Assembly (NCBI RefSeq): GCF_030157465.1
Contig: NZ_JAOAUU010000005.1
Location: forward strand, 28,261 to 92,260
DNA from: Zoogloea sp.
GTDB lineage: Bacteria > Pseudomonadota > Gammaproteobacteria > Burkholderiales > Rhodocyclaceae
Reading direction: 5' to 3'
DNA: 64,000 nt
Below the pieces are notes generated by a model. The model had not been told where the DNA came from and made no database searches. It saw nothing but the letters and a program-made list of their open reading frames with translations. The position numbers were made by a program, and so were the translations under genes. Below are positions 28,013-38,475 of the stretch, one piece after another (within the stretch, counting starts at the first letter, position 1; each line of letters starts with the position of its first letter).

Positions 28013-29935
28013 ATGAGTATCTTTACCAGCTTCCAGAACCGTTACGAGTCGGCCCGGGAAGAGGAAATGTCGGTCCAGGAATACCTGGAGCTGTGCAAGT
28101 CTGACCCGATCGCCTACGCCACGTCGGCCGAACGCATGCTGCAGGCGATCGGAGAACCTGAACTCGTCGACACCCGTCTCGACCCGCGCAGGTCGCGCAT
28201 TTTTTCCAACAAGATGATCAAGATCTATCCGGCCTTCCGCGATTTTTACGGAATGGAAGAATCGATCGAGAACATCGTGTCGTATTTCCGGCACGCGGCG
28301 CAGGGGCTGGAGGAAAAGAAGCAAATCCTCTACCTCCTCGGCCCGGTGGGCGGCGGCAAGAGTTCGCTGGCCGAGAAGCTCAAGAGCTTGGTCGAGAAGG
28401 TTCCGTTCTTCGCCATCAAGGGTTCGCCGGTGCATGAATCGCCGCTGGGCCTTTTCAATGTGGACGAAGACGGCCGCATCCTCGAGGCCGACTACGGCAT
28501 CCCGCGGCGCTACCTCAACACGATCATGAGCCCGTGGGCGGTCAAGCGGCTGCATGAGTTCAACGGCGACATCACCAAGTTCCGCGTCGTCAAGCTGCGG
28601 CCCTCGGTGCTGCGCCAGATTGCCGTCGCCAAGACCGAGCCGGGCGACGAGAACAACCAGGACATCTCCTCGCTGGTCGGCAAGATCGACATCCGCAAGC
28701 TGGAGCAATATTCCCAGGACGATCCGGACGCCTATTCCTACTCGGGCGGCCTGTGCCTGGCCAACCGCGGGCTGCTTGAGTTCGTCGAAATGTTCAAGGC
28801 GCCGATCAAGGTGCTCCACCCGCTGCTCACCGCCACCCAGGAAGGCAATTACAAGGGCACCGAAGGCTTCGGGGCGATTCCCTTCGACGGCATCGTGATG
28901 GCCCACTCCAACGAGTCGGAATGGACGGCCTTCAAGAACAACCGCAACAACGAGGCCTTCCTCGACCGCATCTACACCGTCAAGGTGCCCTACTGCCTGC
29001 GCGTCTCGGACGAAGTGCGCATCTACGAAAAACTGCTGGCCAACAGCTCGCTGTCGCAGGCGCCCTGCGCGCCCGACACCCTCAAGATGATGGCGCAGTT
29101 TGCGGTGCTCTCCCGCGTCAAGGAACCCGAAAACTCCAGCCTCTTTTCGAAGATGCGGGTCTACGACGGTGAAAACCTGAAGGACACCGACCCCAAGGCC
29201 AAGAGCTACCAGGAATACCGCGACTACGCCGGCGTCGATGAAGGCATGACCGGCCTGTCCACGCGCTTTGCCTTCAAGGTCTTGTCCAAGGTGTTCAACT
29301 TCGACCACCGTGAAGTTGCCGCCAACCCGGTGCACCTGATGTACGTGCTCGAACAGCAGATCGCCCAAGAACAATACCCGCCCGAAAACGAATCCAAGTA
29401 CCTGGCCTTCATCAAGGAATTCCTCGCCCCGCGCTACGCCGAATTCATCGGCAAGGAAATCCAGACGGCTTACCTTGAAAGCTACAGCGAATACGGCCAG
29501 AACATTTTCGACCGCTATGTCACCTACGCCGACTTCTGGATCCAGGACCAGGAATACCGCGACCAGAACACCGGCGAGATTCTCGACCGCAACGCCCTCA
29601 ACGACGAGCTGGAAAAAATCGAGAAGCCGGCTGGCATCAGCAACCCGAAGGATTTCCGCAACGAGGTGGTGAACTTCGTGCTGCGCGCCCGGGCCAAGAA
29701 CAACGGCAAGAACCCGAGCTGGACCAGCTACGAAAAGCTCCGCGCGGTGATCGAGAAGAAGATGTTCTCGAATACCGAAGACCTCCTGCCGGTGATCAGC
29801 TTCAACGCCAAAGCCAGCGGCGACGACCAGAAGAAGCACCAGAACTTCGTCAATCGCATGATCGAAAAGGGCTACACCGAGAAGCAGGTCCGCTTGCTGT
29901 GCGAGTGGTATCTGCGCGTTCGCAAGTCGTCTTGA
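28013..29935 (+). CDS. prkA: PrkA family serine protein kinase (YeaG-like)
   Basis: A 640-residue protein of the YeaG/PrkA family, with an N-terminal AAA+ domain (Walker A GPVGGGKSS at 110-118) and a C-terminal kinase-like domain. The start at 28013 has GGAG 6 nt upstream and gives the family N-terminus MSIFTSFQNRYESAREEEMS. Family members autophosphorylate and respond to nutrient and nitrogen stress in enterobacteria. It leads a three-gene operon with yeaH- and spoVR-type genes, an arrangement conserved across proteobacteria. Confidence 0.92.
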   Translation: MSIFTSFQNRYESAREEEMSVQEYLELCKSDPIAYATSAERMLQAIGEPELVDTRLDPRRSRIFSNKMIKIYPAFRDFYGMEESIENIVSYFRHAAQGLEEKKQILYLLGPVGGGKSSLAEKLKSLVEKVPFFAIKGSPVHESPLGLFNVDEDGRILEADYGIPRRYLNTIMSPWAVKRLHEFNGDITKFRVVKLRPSVLRQIAVAKTEPGDENNQDISSLVGKIDIRKLEQYSQDDPDAYSYSGGLCLANRGLLEFVEMFKAPIKVLHPLLTATQEGNYKGTEGFGAIPFDGIVMAHSNESEWTAFKNNRNNEAFLDRIYTVKVPYCLRVSDEVRIYEKLLANSSLSQAPCAPDTLKMMAQFAVLSRVKEPENSSLFSKMRVYDGENLKDTDPKAKSYQEYRDYAGVDEGMTGLSTRFAFKVLSKVFNFDHREVAANPVHLMYVLEQQIAQEQYPPENESKYLAFIKEFLAPRYAEFIGKEIQTAYLESYSEYGQNIFDRYVTYADFWIQDQEYRDQNTGEILDRNALNDELEKIEKPAGISNPKDFRNEVVNFVLRARAKNNGKNPSWTSYEKLRAVIEKKMFSNTEDLLPVISFNAKASGDDQKKHQNFVNRMIEKGYTEKQVRLLCEWYLRVRKSS

Positions 29936-29998
29936 CGACCCGCCGACCGGCCCCCTGAGGGCCTGGCCGGTGACACGCCAAAAGTTCGGGAGGCCTGA

Positions 29999-31267
29999 AT
30001 GGTACGGATCATCGACCGCCGCTTCGACAGCCGCAACAAAAGCACTGTCAATCGGCAGCGATTCATGCGCCGCTTCAAGCACCAGATCCGCGAAGCCGTG
30101 GCCGATGCAATTTCCGGCCGCTCGATCAAGGATCTGGACAACGGCGAGAGCGTCTCCATTCCCGGCAAGGACTTGTCCGAGCCCAGGTTTCGCCATGGCC
30201 GCAGCGGAATCTGGGAAACGGTATTCACCGGCAACGACCAGTTCTCGACCGGCGATCAGGTCAATCGCCCACAGGGCGGCGCCGGTGGGGGTTCGGGCAA
30301 GGGCAAAGCCAGCAAGGATGGCGAAGGCGAGGACGACTTCGTCTTCAATCTGTCCCGCGAGGAATTCCTTGATGTTTTTTTTGACGACCTCGCCCTGCCC
30401 AACCTCGTCAAAACCCAGCTCGCCCGCATCCAGGAATACAAGAGCCAGCGCGCCGGCTTCACCAACGACGGAACGCCGGCCAACATCAACGTGGTGCGTT
30501 CCCTGCGCGGCGCGCTGGGCCGCCGGCTGGCCCTCGCCTCACCCTACCAGGGCAGGCTGCGTGATCTGCAGCGGCAACTCGAGGAACTCCTCGAAACCCG
30601 CCCTGACGACGACCCTGAAGTCGTCCGCCTGAAGGACGAGATCGGCGTCCTGCGCGCCAAGATCGACGCCATTCCCTTCATCGATACGTTCGATCTGCGC
30701 TACAACAACCGCATCAAGGTGCCCAAGCCCACCACCCAGGCGGTGATGTTCTGCATCATGGACGTATCCGGTTCGATGGACGAGGAGAAGAAGTCCATCG
30801 CCAAGCGCTTCTTCATGCTGCTCTACCTCTTCCTGACGCGCACTTACGAACACATCGACATCGTCTTCATCCGCCATCACACGGTGGCCAAGGAAGTTAA
30901 CGAAGAAGATTTCTTCCACTCGCGGGAATCCGGTGGCACGGTGGTTTCCAGCGCGCTGGAACTGATGAAGGAGATCCTTCATTCACGCTACGCCAACGGC
31001 GCCTGGAACATCTACGGCGCCCAGGCCTCCGACGGCGACAACTGGGACAACGACTCGCCCCACTGCCGCGAAATGCTCGCCCAGACCATCCTGCCCTTCG
31101 TGCAGTATTTCGCCTACATCGAGATCACCCGCGGCGAGCAGCAGAACCTGTGGCGCGAATACGAAAAACTGCTCGGCGCCCACACCAACTTCGCGATGCA
31201 GCACATCGAAAATCTGCCGGACATCTACCCGGTGTTCCGCGAACTTTTCAAAAAGAAGCTGGCATGA
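29999..31267 (+). CDS. yeaH: UPF0229/YeaH-type protein with von Willebrand-like domain
   Basis: A 422-residue protein. The N-terminus is basic (MVRIIDRRFDSRNKSTVNRQ), followed by a glycine/lysine-rich linker near residues 90-105. A C-terminal VWA-like domain has a MIDAS-type motif, DVSGSMDEEKK. In other species it works with the PrkA-like kinase in stationary-phase and stress adaptation, with mechanism unresolved. It starts 63 bp after prkA and overlaps the spoVR-type gene by 4 bp (ATGA). Confidence 0.9.
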   Translation: MVRIIDRRFDSRNKSTVNRQRFMRRFKHQIREAVADAISGRSIKDLDNGESVSIPGKDLSEPRFRHGRSGIWETVFTGNDQFSTGDQVNRPQGGAGGGSGKGKASKDGEGEDDFVFNLSREEFLDVFFDDLALPNLVKTQLARIQEYKSQRAGFTNDGTPANINVVRSLRGALGRRLALASPYQGRLRDLQRQLEELLETRPDDDPEVVRLKDEIGVLRAKIDAIPFIDTFDLRYNNRIKVPKPTTQAVMFCIMDVSGSMDEEKKSIAKRFFMLLYLFLTRTYEHIDIVFIRHHTVAKEVNEEDFFHSRESGGTVVSSALELMKEILHSRYANGAWNIYGAQASDGDNWDNDSPHCREMLAQTILPFVQYFAYIEITRGEQQNLWREYEKLLGAHTNFAMQHIENLPDIYPVFRELFKKKLA

Positions 31268-32802
31268 ACACCCCAGGCAGACACAAGCGCAAAAAGCCCC
31301 TTCCTTCGCCCGGCGAATGGAGCTTCGAACTCATCGACGCCTACCACGTCGAGATCGACCGGGTGGCCCGCGAGTTCAAGCTCGACACCTACCCGATCCA
31401 GGTAGAGCTGATCACATCCGAGCAGATGATGGACGCTTACTCGTCGGTCGGCATGCCGGTGAACTACCACCACTGGTCCTTCGGCAAGAGCTTCCTGCAA
31501 ACCGAAAAAGGCTATCGCCGCGGCCAGATGGGCCTCGCCTACGAGATCGTCATCAACTCCAACCCCTGCATCGCCTACCTCATGGAAGAAAACACCATGA
31601 CGATGCAGGCCCTGGTGATTGCCCACGCCGCTTACGGCCACAACAGCTTCTTCAAGGGCAATTACCTTTTCCGGCAATGGACCAATGCCGACGCCATCGT
31701 CGATTACCTGATCTTTGCCCGCAACTACCTCACCGAATGCGAGGAGCGCCACGGCGAAGAAGAAGTGGAACTGCTGCTGGACTCCTGCCACGCGCTGATG
31801 AACGTCGGCGTCGACCGCTACAAGCGCCCGGCAAAACTGTCGCTCACCAAAGAACTCACCCGCCAGCGCGAACGCGCCGAATACCTGCAAAGCCAGGTCA
31901 ACGACCTGTGGCGCACCCTGCCCACCCAGCTCGCCAAGGCACCCACGGTCGAACACCGCCGTTTTCCATCCGAACCCCAGGAAAACCTTCTTTATTTCAT
32001 CGAGAAGAACGCCCCGCTGCTTGAACCCTGGCAGCGCGAAGTCGTGCGCATCGTGCGAAAGGTCAGCCAGTATTTCTTCCCCCAGCGTCAGACCCAGGTC
32101 ATGAACGAAGGCTGGGCCACTTTCTGGCACTACACCCTCATAAACACCCTCTACGATGAAGGCCTGCTGTCCGACACCTTCATGATGGAGTTCCTGCATT
32201 CCCACACCAACGTCGTCTACCAGCCTGGCTACAACGAACCCTGGTACCAGGGCCTCAACCCTTACGCGCTGGGTTTTGCCATGTGGCAGGACATCCGCCG
32301 CATCTGCGAGCACCCCACGGATGAAGACCGCCATTGGTTCCCCGACATCGCCGGCAGCAACTGGCAGGAAACCTTCGACTTCGCGATGCGCAACTTCAAG
32401 GACGAAAGTTTCATCGCCCAGTTTCTGTCGCCCAAGGTGATGCGCGACTTCCGCCTCTTCGCCATCCTCGATGACGACAAGGACGCCAAGCTCAAGATCT
32501 CCGCCATCCACGACGAAACCGGCTACCGCCGCGTTCGCGAAATCCTCTCCGACAACTACAACCTCGGCAGCCGCGAGCCCAACCTGCAAGTCTGGAACGT
32601 GGACCTGCGCGGCGACCGCTCCCTCACCCTGCGCCACCAGGCCTATCTGCGCCGACCGCTCGCTGGCGACACCGAGGAAGTACTCAAGCACGTCGCCCGC
32701 CTGTGGGGCTTTGCCGCCCGCCTGGAAGTCGCCCACGAAGACGGCTCCATCGAATGCCTGTACGAATGCCGGCAAGACCGGCGCAAACACGACAAACCCT
32801 GA
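31264..32802 (+). CDS. SpoVR family protein (YcgB-like)
   Basis: A 512-residue SpoVR family member, translationally coupled to yeaH. Conserved segments include VNYHHWSFGKSF, GLAYEIVINSNPCIAYL and NEGWATFWHYTL, whose histidines suggest a metal-dependent role. In Bacillus SpoVR affects spore cortex formation, whereas in proteobacteria the family belongs to the prkA-yeaH stress operon. No enzyme activity is firmly established. About 120 bp follow before the DnaJ-like gene. Confidence 0.9.
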   Translation: MNTPGRHKRKKPLPSPGEWSFELIDAYHVEIDRVAREFKLDTYPIQVELITSEQMMDAYSSVGMPVNYHHWSFGKSFLQTEKGYRRGQMGLAYEIVINSNPCIAYLMEENTMTMQALVIAHAAYGHNSFFKGNYLFRQWTNADAIVDYLIFARNYLTECEERHGEEEVELLLDSCHALMNVGVDRYKRPAKLSLTKELTRQRERAEYLQSQVNDLWRTLPTQLAKAPTVEHRRFPSEPQENLLYFIEKNAPLLEPWQREVVRIVRKVSQYFFPQRQTQVMNEGWATFWHYTLINTLYDEGLLSDTFMMEFLHSHTNVVYQPGYNEPWYQGLNPYALGFAMWQDIRRICEHPTDEDRHWFPDIAGSNWQETFDFAMRNFKDESFIAQFLSPKVMRDFRLFAILDDDKDAKLKISAIHDETGYRRVREILSDNYNLGSREPNLQVWNVDLRGDRSLTLRHQAYLRRPLAGDTEEVLKHVARLWGFAARLEVAHEDGSIECLYECRQDRRKHDKP

Positions 32803-32922
32803 CTCAGCGCGGCGTTCGCGCACCACGACGCACGCGGGCACAGCCCTTCGGCAAGCATCCGGGGCTCGCCCGGCTGCACATCGCAGCCCCGTCGATTGCG
32901 CGCGACGAGATAGAATATCGAA

Positions 32923-33948
32923 ATGTCTGCCGTCGATTTCCATCAAATCCTGGGCGTAACGCCCGATGCCAGTGCCGCCGAGATCAAGCGCGCCTACAAG
33001 CGCCTGGCCATGCGCTGGCACCCGGACCGCAACGCCGATCCCCAGGCCCACGTCCAGTTTCGCCTCGTCCGCGAGGCCTTCGAACGCCTCAGCCGCAGCC
33101 CTGACGACGCGGACAACGACACCGACGCCAGGGACGAACCCGCCCCCGAATCCCCCCCGAAGCCGCCACCCAAAAACCGCAAGCCCAAGGGAGAAGATCG
33201 CCGCCAGGAAGTCTTCGTCGACCTCCTCCAGGCCGCCCGGGGCGCAACGGTCACCGTCACCGTGGCCGGTCGCGTCGATTGCGGCGAATGCGAGGGCAGC
33301 GGCCAGCGCAGCTACGGCCGCACCAGCATGTGCAGCCACTGCCATGGCAGCGGCCGCCTGCGTCTCGACGGCGGCCTCAAACCCTGTCCGCACTGCAGCG
33401 GAAAAGGCTTCACCACCGACACCAGCTGCCCGTCCTGCGAAGGCCGTGGCTGGAACCCCGCCGATCGCCAGCTCGCCGTGAGCATTCCGCCGGCGATGCT
33501 ACCGGGCGAGGAACTCCGCGTTGCAGGCCAGGGCGGCCCTGCCCCCGCAAACGGCGAGCCCGGCGATCTCTACCTCACGCTCAAGGCCCTCCCCCATGCG
33601 CTTTTCCGCCTCGAAAAGCACGACGTGCACGTCAAGGTGCCGGTCAGCATCTTCCGCCTCCTCGCGGGCGGAACCATCGAAGTGCCAACTCTCACCGGCG
33701 TGCGTGAAGTACTGCTGAACGAAGGCGCATCGAACTCCGAAATCCGCGTCCCCGAAGCCGGCTTCCCCGGCCGCGGCCGGCGCAAGGCGGGCGACCTCCT
33801 GGTTCACCTCGAAACCCAGCCGATCCAGTTTCTCGGCAAAGAACAAAAAGCCATGCTCGAAATGGCCGAAGAGCTCCTCCAGAGCCAACTCCACACCCAG
33901 AGCCCCACCCTGGCCCAGTGGAGCGAAGCCCTGGACGCTTACCGCTGA
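32923..33948 (+). CDS. DnaJ-like co-chaperone lacking the G/F region
   Basis: A 341-residue protein with an N-terminal J domain (HPD at 33-35). A proline/charged linker replaces the usual Gly/Phe-rich region, then come four CxxCxGxG zinc motifs (starting near Cys120, 137, 155 and 169) and a DnaJ-type C-terminal substrate domain. It should stimulate DnaK ATPase and bind unfolded clients. It differs from canonical DnaJ by its short linker and by lying outside a dnaK operon, so it is probably a paralogue. Confidence 0.87.
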   Translation: MSAVDFHQILGVTPDASAAEIKRAYKRLAMRWHPDRNADPQAHVQFRLVREAFERLSRSPDDADNDTDARDEPAPESPPKPPPKNRKPKGEDRRQEVFVDLLQAARGATVTVTVAGRVDCGECEGSGQRSYGRTSMCSHCHGSGRLRLDGGLKPCPHCSGKGFTTDTSCPSCEGRGWNPADRQLAVSIPPAMLPGEELRVAGQGGPAPANGEPGDLYLTLKALPHALFRLEKHDVHVKVPVSIFRLLAGGTIEVPTLTGVREVLLNEGASNSEIRVPEAGFPGRGRRKAGDLLVHLETQPIQFLGKEQKAMLEMAEELLQSQLHTQSPTLAQWSEALDAYR

Positions 33949-33993
33949 CCCCCTGCACGCCCTCCGCGTGCGCCCCAACCTGCCGCATCATTC

Positions 33994-35256
33994 ATGACCC
34001 GCAAAACCCCGGAACTCCTCGCGCCAGCCGGCTCCCTGGCCATGCTCGACACCGCCTTCAGCTTCGGCGCCAGCGCCATCTACGCCGGCCAGCCACGCTA
34101 TTCGCTGCGCGTGCGCAACAATGACTTCGGCGACCTGCCCGTCCTCGCCGACGGCATCCAGCGCGCCCACGCGCTGGGCAAAAAGTTCTATGTCGTCGCC
34201 AACATCTATCCCCACGGCGCCAAGATCAAGACTTTCATCAAGGACATCGCGCCGGTCATCGCCCTCGGCCCGGACGCCCTGATCATGTCCGACCCCGGCC
34301 TGATCATGATGGTCCGCGAGAATTTCCCGGACATGTCCATCCACCTGTCGGTCCAGGCCAACACCGTCAATGCCGCCGCCGTGCGCTTCTGGAAAATGGC
34401 CGGCATCTCGCGGGTCATCCTGTCCCGCGAGCTGTCCATCGACGAAATCACCTCGATCCGCCAGGACTGCCCCGACACCGAACTCGAAGTCTTCATCCAC
34501 GGCGCCCTGTGCATCGCCTACTCGGGCCGCTGCCTGCTCTCGGGCTACTTCAACCACCGCGACCCCAACCAGGGCAGCTGCACCAACTCCTGCCGCTGGG
34601 ATTTCAAGACCCACGAAGGCAAATCCGACGCCAGCGGCGACGTCTACCTGCTCGAAGAACCGAGCAAGCGCGCCGGCGAGTACATGCCCATCGAAGAAGA
34701 CGAGCACGGCACCTACATCCTGAACTCCAAGGATCTGCGCGCCATCGAGCACGTCCAGCGGCTCACCGAGATCGGCATCGACTCCTTCAAGATCGAAGGC
34801 CGTACCAAGAGCCCCTATTACGTTGCCCGCACCTGCCAGGCCTACCGCCAGGCCATCGACGATGCGGTTGCAGGCCGTGGCCTCGACCCCGCCCTGCTCG
34901 GCCAGCTCGAAGGCCTCGCCAACCGTGGCTACACAGACGGCTTCCTGCAGCGCCACACACCCCACGAAACCCAGAACTACCTGCGCGGCCACTCGGAGTC
35001 GGGCCGCAGCCTTTACGTGGGTGATGTGGTGTCCTTTGATGCCGAACGCGGCATGGCCGAAATCGCTTCGAAGAACGGCTTTGGCATTGGCGACCGGCTC
35101 GAACTCGTCCACCCCGCCGGCAACAGCGAGATCCGCGTCGACCGCCTCGTCAGCCCGTCCGGTGATGAAATCCAGCGCGTTCCGGGCAGCGATCACCGGG
35201 TCTGGCTTCCCCTGCCGGCTGACAGCGTCGGCGCCTTTGTCGCCAGATTTTTATAA
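33994..35256 (+). CDS. trhP: Peptidase U32 family tRNA hydroxylation protein (TrhP/YegQ-like)
   Basis: A 420-residue U32-family protein. The N-terminal barrel begins [20 protein letters not shown], and the conserved cysteine region is [19 protein letters not shown] followed by [13 protein letters not shown], which supplies an Fe-S or metal-binding set. YegQ/TrhP is needed for prephenate-dependent 5-hydroxyuridine formation at tRNA position 34. Length fits YegQ rather than the shorter UbiU/UbiV. It is the last gene before rpmE on the same strand. Confidence 0.85.
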   Translation: MTRKTPELLAPAGSLAMLDTAFSFGASAIYAGQPRYSLRVRNNDFGDLPVLADGIQRAHALGKKFYVVANIYPHGAKIKTFIKDIAPVIALGPDALIMSDPGLIMMVRENFPDMSIHLSVQANTVNAAAVRFWKMAGISRVILSRELSIDEITSIRQDCPDTELEVFIHGALCIAYSGRCLLSGYFNHRDPNQGSCTNSCRWDFKTHEGKSDASGDVYLLEEPSKRAGEYMPIEEDEHGTYILNSKDLRAIEHVQRLTEIGIDSFKIEGRTKSPYYVARTCQAYRQAIDDAVAGRGLDPALLGQLEGLANRGYTDGFLQRHTPHETQNYLRGHSESGRSLYVGDVVSFDAERGMAEIASKNGFGIGDRLELVHPAGNSEIRVDRLVSPSGDEIQRVPGSDHRVWLPLPADSVGAFVARFL

Positions 35257-35345
35257 ATCTTGCCCAAGACGCTGAAACAGTTCAAAATACTGCGTTTCCG
35301 GGTGGCCAAATTCACCACCCACTTGCAACTCAAAGGAACCCCGCG

Positions 35346-35564
35346 ATGAAAGCCGATACCCATCCGAACTACACCGAAGTGGAAGTAACCTGCTCCTGCG
35401 GCAGCGTTTTCACCACCCGCTCCACCATGGGCAAGCCCAAGTACCACGTGGAAGTTTGCGCCGCCTGCCACCCGTTCTACACCGGCAAGCAGAAGATCGT
35501 CGACACCGCGGGCCGCGTCGAGCGCTTCCGCCAGAAGTACGGTTCCGTGCAGCGCCTGGGCTGA
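35346..35564 (+). CDS. rpmE: 50S ribosomal protein L31, zinc type
   Basis: A 72-residue L31 with the zinc-binding cysteines Cys16, Cys18, Cys38 and Cys41. This is therefore the zinc-containing paralogue rather than the Zur-regulated YkgM type. It bridges the central protuberance and the small subunit. It follows trhP by 89 bp and ends at a strong terminator. Confidence 0.95.
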   Translation: MKADTHPNYTEVEVTCSCGSVFTTRSTMGKPKYHVEVCAACHPFYTGKQKIVDTAGRVERFRQKYGSVQRLG

Positions 35565-35591
35565 TCGCCGCCCATTCGCCGGCATCGACCG

Positions 35592-35617
35592 AAAAAGGCA
35601 GCCGAGGCTGCCTTTTT
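35592..35617 (+). terminator. Rho-independent terminator after rpmE
   Basis: Arms AAAAAGGCAGCC and GGCTGCCTTTTT flank only two central bases, so the real loop opens a few pairs. A T run follows. It lies 27 bp after the rpmE stop. Confidence 0.85.
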
Positions 35618-35678
35618 TATCGTCTGCTGATTGTTGCCAGCGCCACGCTACAGGCACACCGACCGAGCCGCCCAAGCC

Positions 35679-37307
35679 ATGCCCAACGCCGCCCCCCGCT
35701 TCACCCTGCCGGCCTCTTTCGAGGGCTGGCCACTGGTATTGCTCATCGCCGTGTATCTGCTCGTCGGCGCCACCGGACACCTTCCGTGGCGCGGTGACGA
35801 TCTCACCCACCTGGGGCCCATCCACGCCATCCTGACCCGCGGCAGCTGGCTGCTGCCCGAGCTGGCTGGCGAGCCCTTTCACGATTACCCGCCGCTCTAC
35901 TACTGGGTCGGCGCCATTCTGGCCAAGGCCTTGGGTGGGTGGATTCCGGTTCACGACGCCGCCCGCCTTGCCAGCAGCGTGTTCACCGCGGCCTTCCTGT
36001 ACTGGATCGGCGTTGCCGCAAAACGCCTTTACGGCGCGGCCGCGTTCTCGCCCGCCATCCTGCTCGGGCTCGGCTCCGTCGGCCTGGTGGTCCATGCCCA
36101 CGAAACCCAGCCGATGCTGGCCCAACTGGCAGGCATGGCCCTGTGCTACGCCGGGCTGGCCCATATAAAGGATCGCCCCGTCCACGGTGGACTCGAAGCC
36201 GGCATCGGAAGCGGCCTGGCCTTCCTCGCGGGCGGCCTTCCCGGCGTGGTGCTGACACTGCCGGTCATGCTCGCTGCCCCCGTGCTGTGCCCCGACTGCC
36301 GGACACGCACGATTTTCGGCGGCACGGCCCTCGGTCTCGCAGTCGCAACCCTCATCGGCGGCTCCTGGCTGCTTGGCATCGCCCTGACACACCCGGGCGA
36401 ACTCGCCCCGTGGTGGCAGGACGAACTCGTCGCCGCACTGCCCCACGCCTCCCACCTGGCCGAGTTCGACAAGCTCCTGCAACTCCTCGGCTGGTTCGCC
36501 TGGCCGCTGTGGCCCATCGCGGGCTGGGGCATCTGGCGCGGCAGACAATCGCTGACAACACTCGGGCTGGCGCTCCCCATCACGGCAGCCCTGCTGGCCC
36601 TCATCGTTGTAGCAACAACCGGCAACCTCCGCCCCGCCAACGCGCTCCCGATCCTCCCGCCGCTATGCCTGCTGGCCGCCCTTGGGGTTGCGAGCCTGCG
36701 CCGCGGCGCAGCCAACGCCTTCGACTGGTTCGGCGTGATGGCCTTCACCTTTTTTGCGCTGCTCGTCTGGCTCGGCTGGAGCGCCCTGCATTTTGGCTGG
36801 CCGCCAGGGCTGGCCCGCCAGGTCGCAAAAATGGCGCCCGATTTTCCCGGCGTAAGCCTGGCCTGGGGAGGCCTGATCGGCGCCCTTATAAGCCTGACCC
36901 TGATTTTCCTGCCAATGCTGACCCGGCGCACCCCCGTGCGCGGCACAACCAACTGGGCGCTTGGCATGACCCTCCTGTGGTGCCTCGCGGTCACACTCTG
37001 GCAGCCCTGGTTCGCCTACACCAAGAACTACCAGCCGGTAGCAAGCGAACTCGGAGCCGTTCTGGCCAAGCAGGAACAAGGCTGCATCGCCCGCAAAGGC
37101 CTCGGCGATACACAACGCGCCGCACTGGATTATTTCGCTGACATCCGTACCCGTCCATACGGCGCGGCCACCGGATGTAAAATGCTGTTGACCTATAACA
37201 CCGGCGGCAACCCACGAAACATCCGGGGTGAGGGCGTCATGATGTGGGAGCGCCGCCTTGGTGGTGGGCGCAAAGCCGAGATTTTCAGACTTTATCGCCG
37301 TGACTGA
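35679..37307 (+). CDS. GT-C family glycosyltransferase (ArnT/PMT-like)
   Basis: A 542-residue membrane protein with about eleven hydrophobic helices. The first periplasmic loop carries the GT-C signature acidic motif (WRGDDLTHLGPIHAIL) and EPFHDYPPLYYWVGA, as in ArnT-like lipid-linked sugar transferases. The C-terminal periplasmic part is short. Acceptor and sugar are unknown; lipid A or cell-envelope glycans are usual. The start at 35679 was preferred over an upstream ATG 16 codons earlier because the latter adds unconserved residues close to the terminator. It overlaps pgi by 8 bp. Confidence 0.75.
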   Translation: MPNAAPRFTLPASFEGWPLVLLIAVYLLVGATGHLPWRGDDLTHLGPIHAILTRGSWLLPELAGEPFHDYPPLYYWVGAILAKALGGWIPVHDAARLASSVFTAAFLYWIGVAAKRLYGAAAFSPAILLGLGSVGLVVHAHETQPMLAQLAGMALCYAGLAHIKDRPVHGGLEAGIGSGLAFLAGGLPGVVLTLPVMLAAPVLCPDCRTRTIFGGTALGLAVATLIGGSWLLGIALTHPGELAPWWQDELVAALPHASHLAEFDKLLQLLGWFAWPLWPIAGWGIWRGRQSLTTLGLALPITAALLALIVVATTGNLRPANALPILPPLCLLAALGVASLRRGAANAFDWFGVMAFTFFALLVWLGWSALHFGWPPGLARQVAKMAPDFPGVSLAWGGLIGALISLTLIFLPMLTRRTPVRGTTNWALGMTLLWCLAVTLWQPWFAYTKNYQPVASELGAVLAKQEQGCIARKGLGDTQRAALDYFADIRTRPYGAATGCKMLLTYNTGGNPRNIRGEGVMMWERRLGGGRKAEIFRLYRRD

Positions 37308-38475
37308 TCACCTGCCTTTCCGCCTGGACCAAAGCACCGCCGCCTCCGCCCTCCGACTCCACGCTGCAGCAATCGGCGCACGCACCCTGCGCGAGGCGTT
37401 CGAGCATGATGCAGATCGTTTTGCGCGTTTCTCGTGCGCCAGCGACGGACTGCTCCTCGATTACTCGAAACAGCAGATCAACTCCGCCGTCATGGCCGAC
37501 CTCCTGGCGCTGGCCGACGAGGCGAGTCTTCGGGCCGGCATTGACGCAATGCTGTCAGGCGAATTGGTCAATTTCACGGAACGCCGGGCCGTCCTTCACT
37601 GCGCCGCACGGCTTTTCGAGCGCACGCCTGTCGCAGCCCGTGACGAAATTTCAGCCACGCGCAAGCGCCTCAAGGAATTCGTACACAGGGTTCACCAGGG
37701 TGACGCAGTCAGCGCCACGGGCCGCAGGATCAGGCATGTCGTCCACATCGGCATTGGTGGCTCCGATCTCGGCCCCCGTCTCTTGGCAGAAGCCTTCGCG
37801 CCCTCGATTCCGCAGCGCCTCGAGTTGTCTTTCGCCGCCAATATCGATCCCTCCGAGATTCAAGCAATCCTGCAGCGAGCCAATCCGGAAGAGACACTTT
37901 TCATCGTCGCCTCCAAGAGCTTCTCCACGGCCGAAACCCTGTTCAATGCCAGAACAGCGCTCGCATGGCTCACCGGCGCACTTGGAGAAGGCGCTGACAT
38001 CTCGCGGCATTTCGTTGCCATCAGCAACAACGTCGCCGCCGCCCGTGATTTCGGCATCATGGCAGACGTCATTTTCCCGATGCCGGAATGGGTTGGCGGA
38101 CGCTTCTCGGTGTGGTCGGCAATCGGCCTGCCGCTGATGCTCGCCTTCGGCACAGACGCTTTCGACGAATTCCTCGCCGGCGGACGCAGCATGGATGCAC
38201 ACTTTGCCAGCGCGCCGTTCGCGACCAACCTGCCCGTACTGGCCGCCCTGCTCGGCATCTGGAATGCAACCTTCCTCGGCATCGACAGCCACGCAATGCT
38301 GCCCTACAGCCACCGCCTGCGCAGCCTGCCCGCCTACCTCCAGCAACTCGAAATGGAGAGCAACGGAAAATCCGTCGATCGCAGCGGCAAGCCAGTCAGC
38401 TGGCAAACCGCACCCATCATTTTCGGCGGGCCCGGGACTGTCGGCCAGCACGCCTACCATCAGCTTTTCTACCAG
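37300..38475 (+). pseudogene. pgi: Glucose-6-phosphate isomerase, 3' end lost to prophage insertion
   Basis: A GTG at 37300 gives the Pgi N-terminus (VTDHLPFRLDQ), overlapping the previous gene by 8 bp. About 392 residues follow the family closely: HIGIGGSDLGPRLLAEA, VASKSFSTAETL, VGGRFSVWSAIGLPL and GGPGTVGQHAYHQLFYQ. After 38475 the sequence turns into unrelated EKGGGRNRTG and stops at 38508. A full protein needs roughly 150 more residues, including the C-terminal catalytic lysine, so this copy should be inactive. The missing part is expected beyond the right end of the prophage, outside this window. Confidence 0.88.

Noticed and set aside
27920..30196. 758-codon antisense frame opposite prkA
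   Set aside because: Shadow of the prkA and yeaH codon bias; no family features, while prkA has clear motifs.
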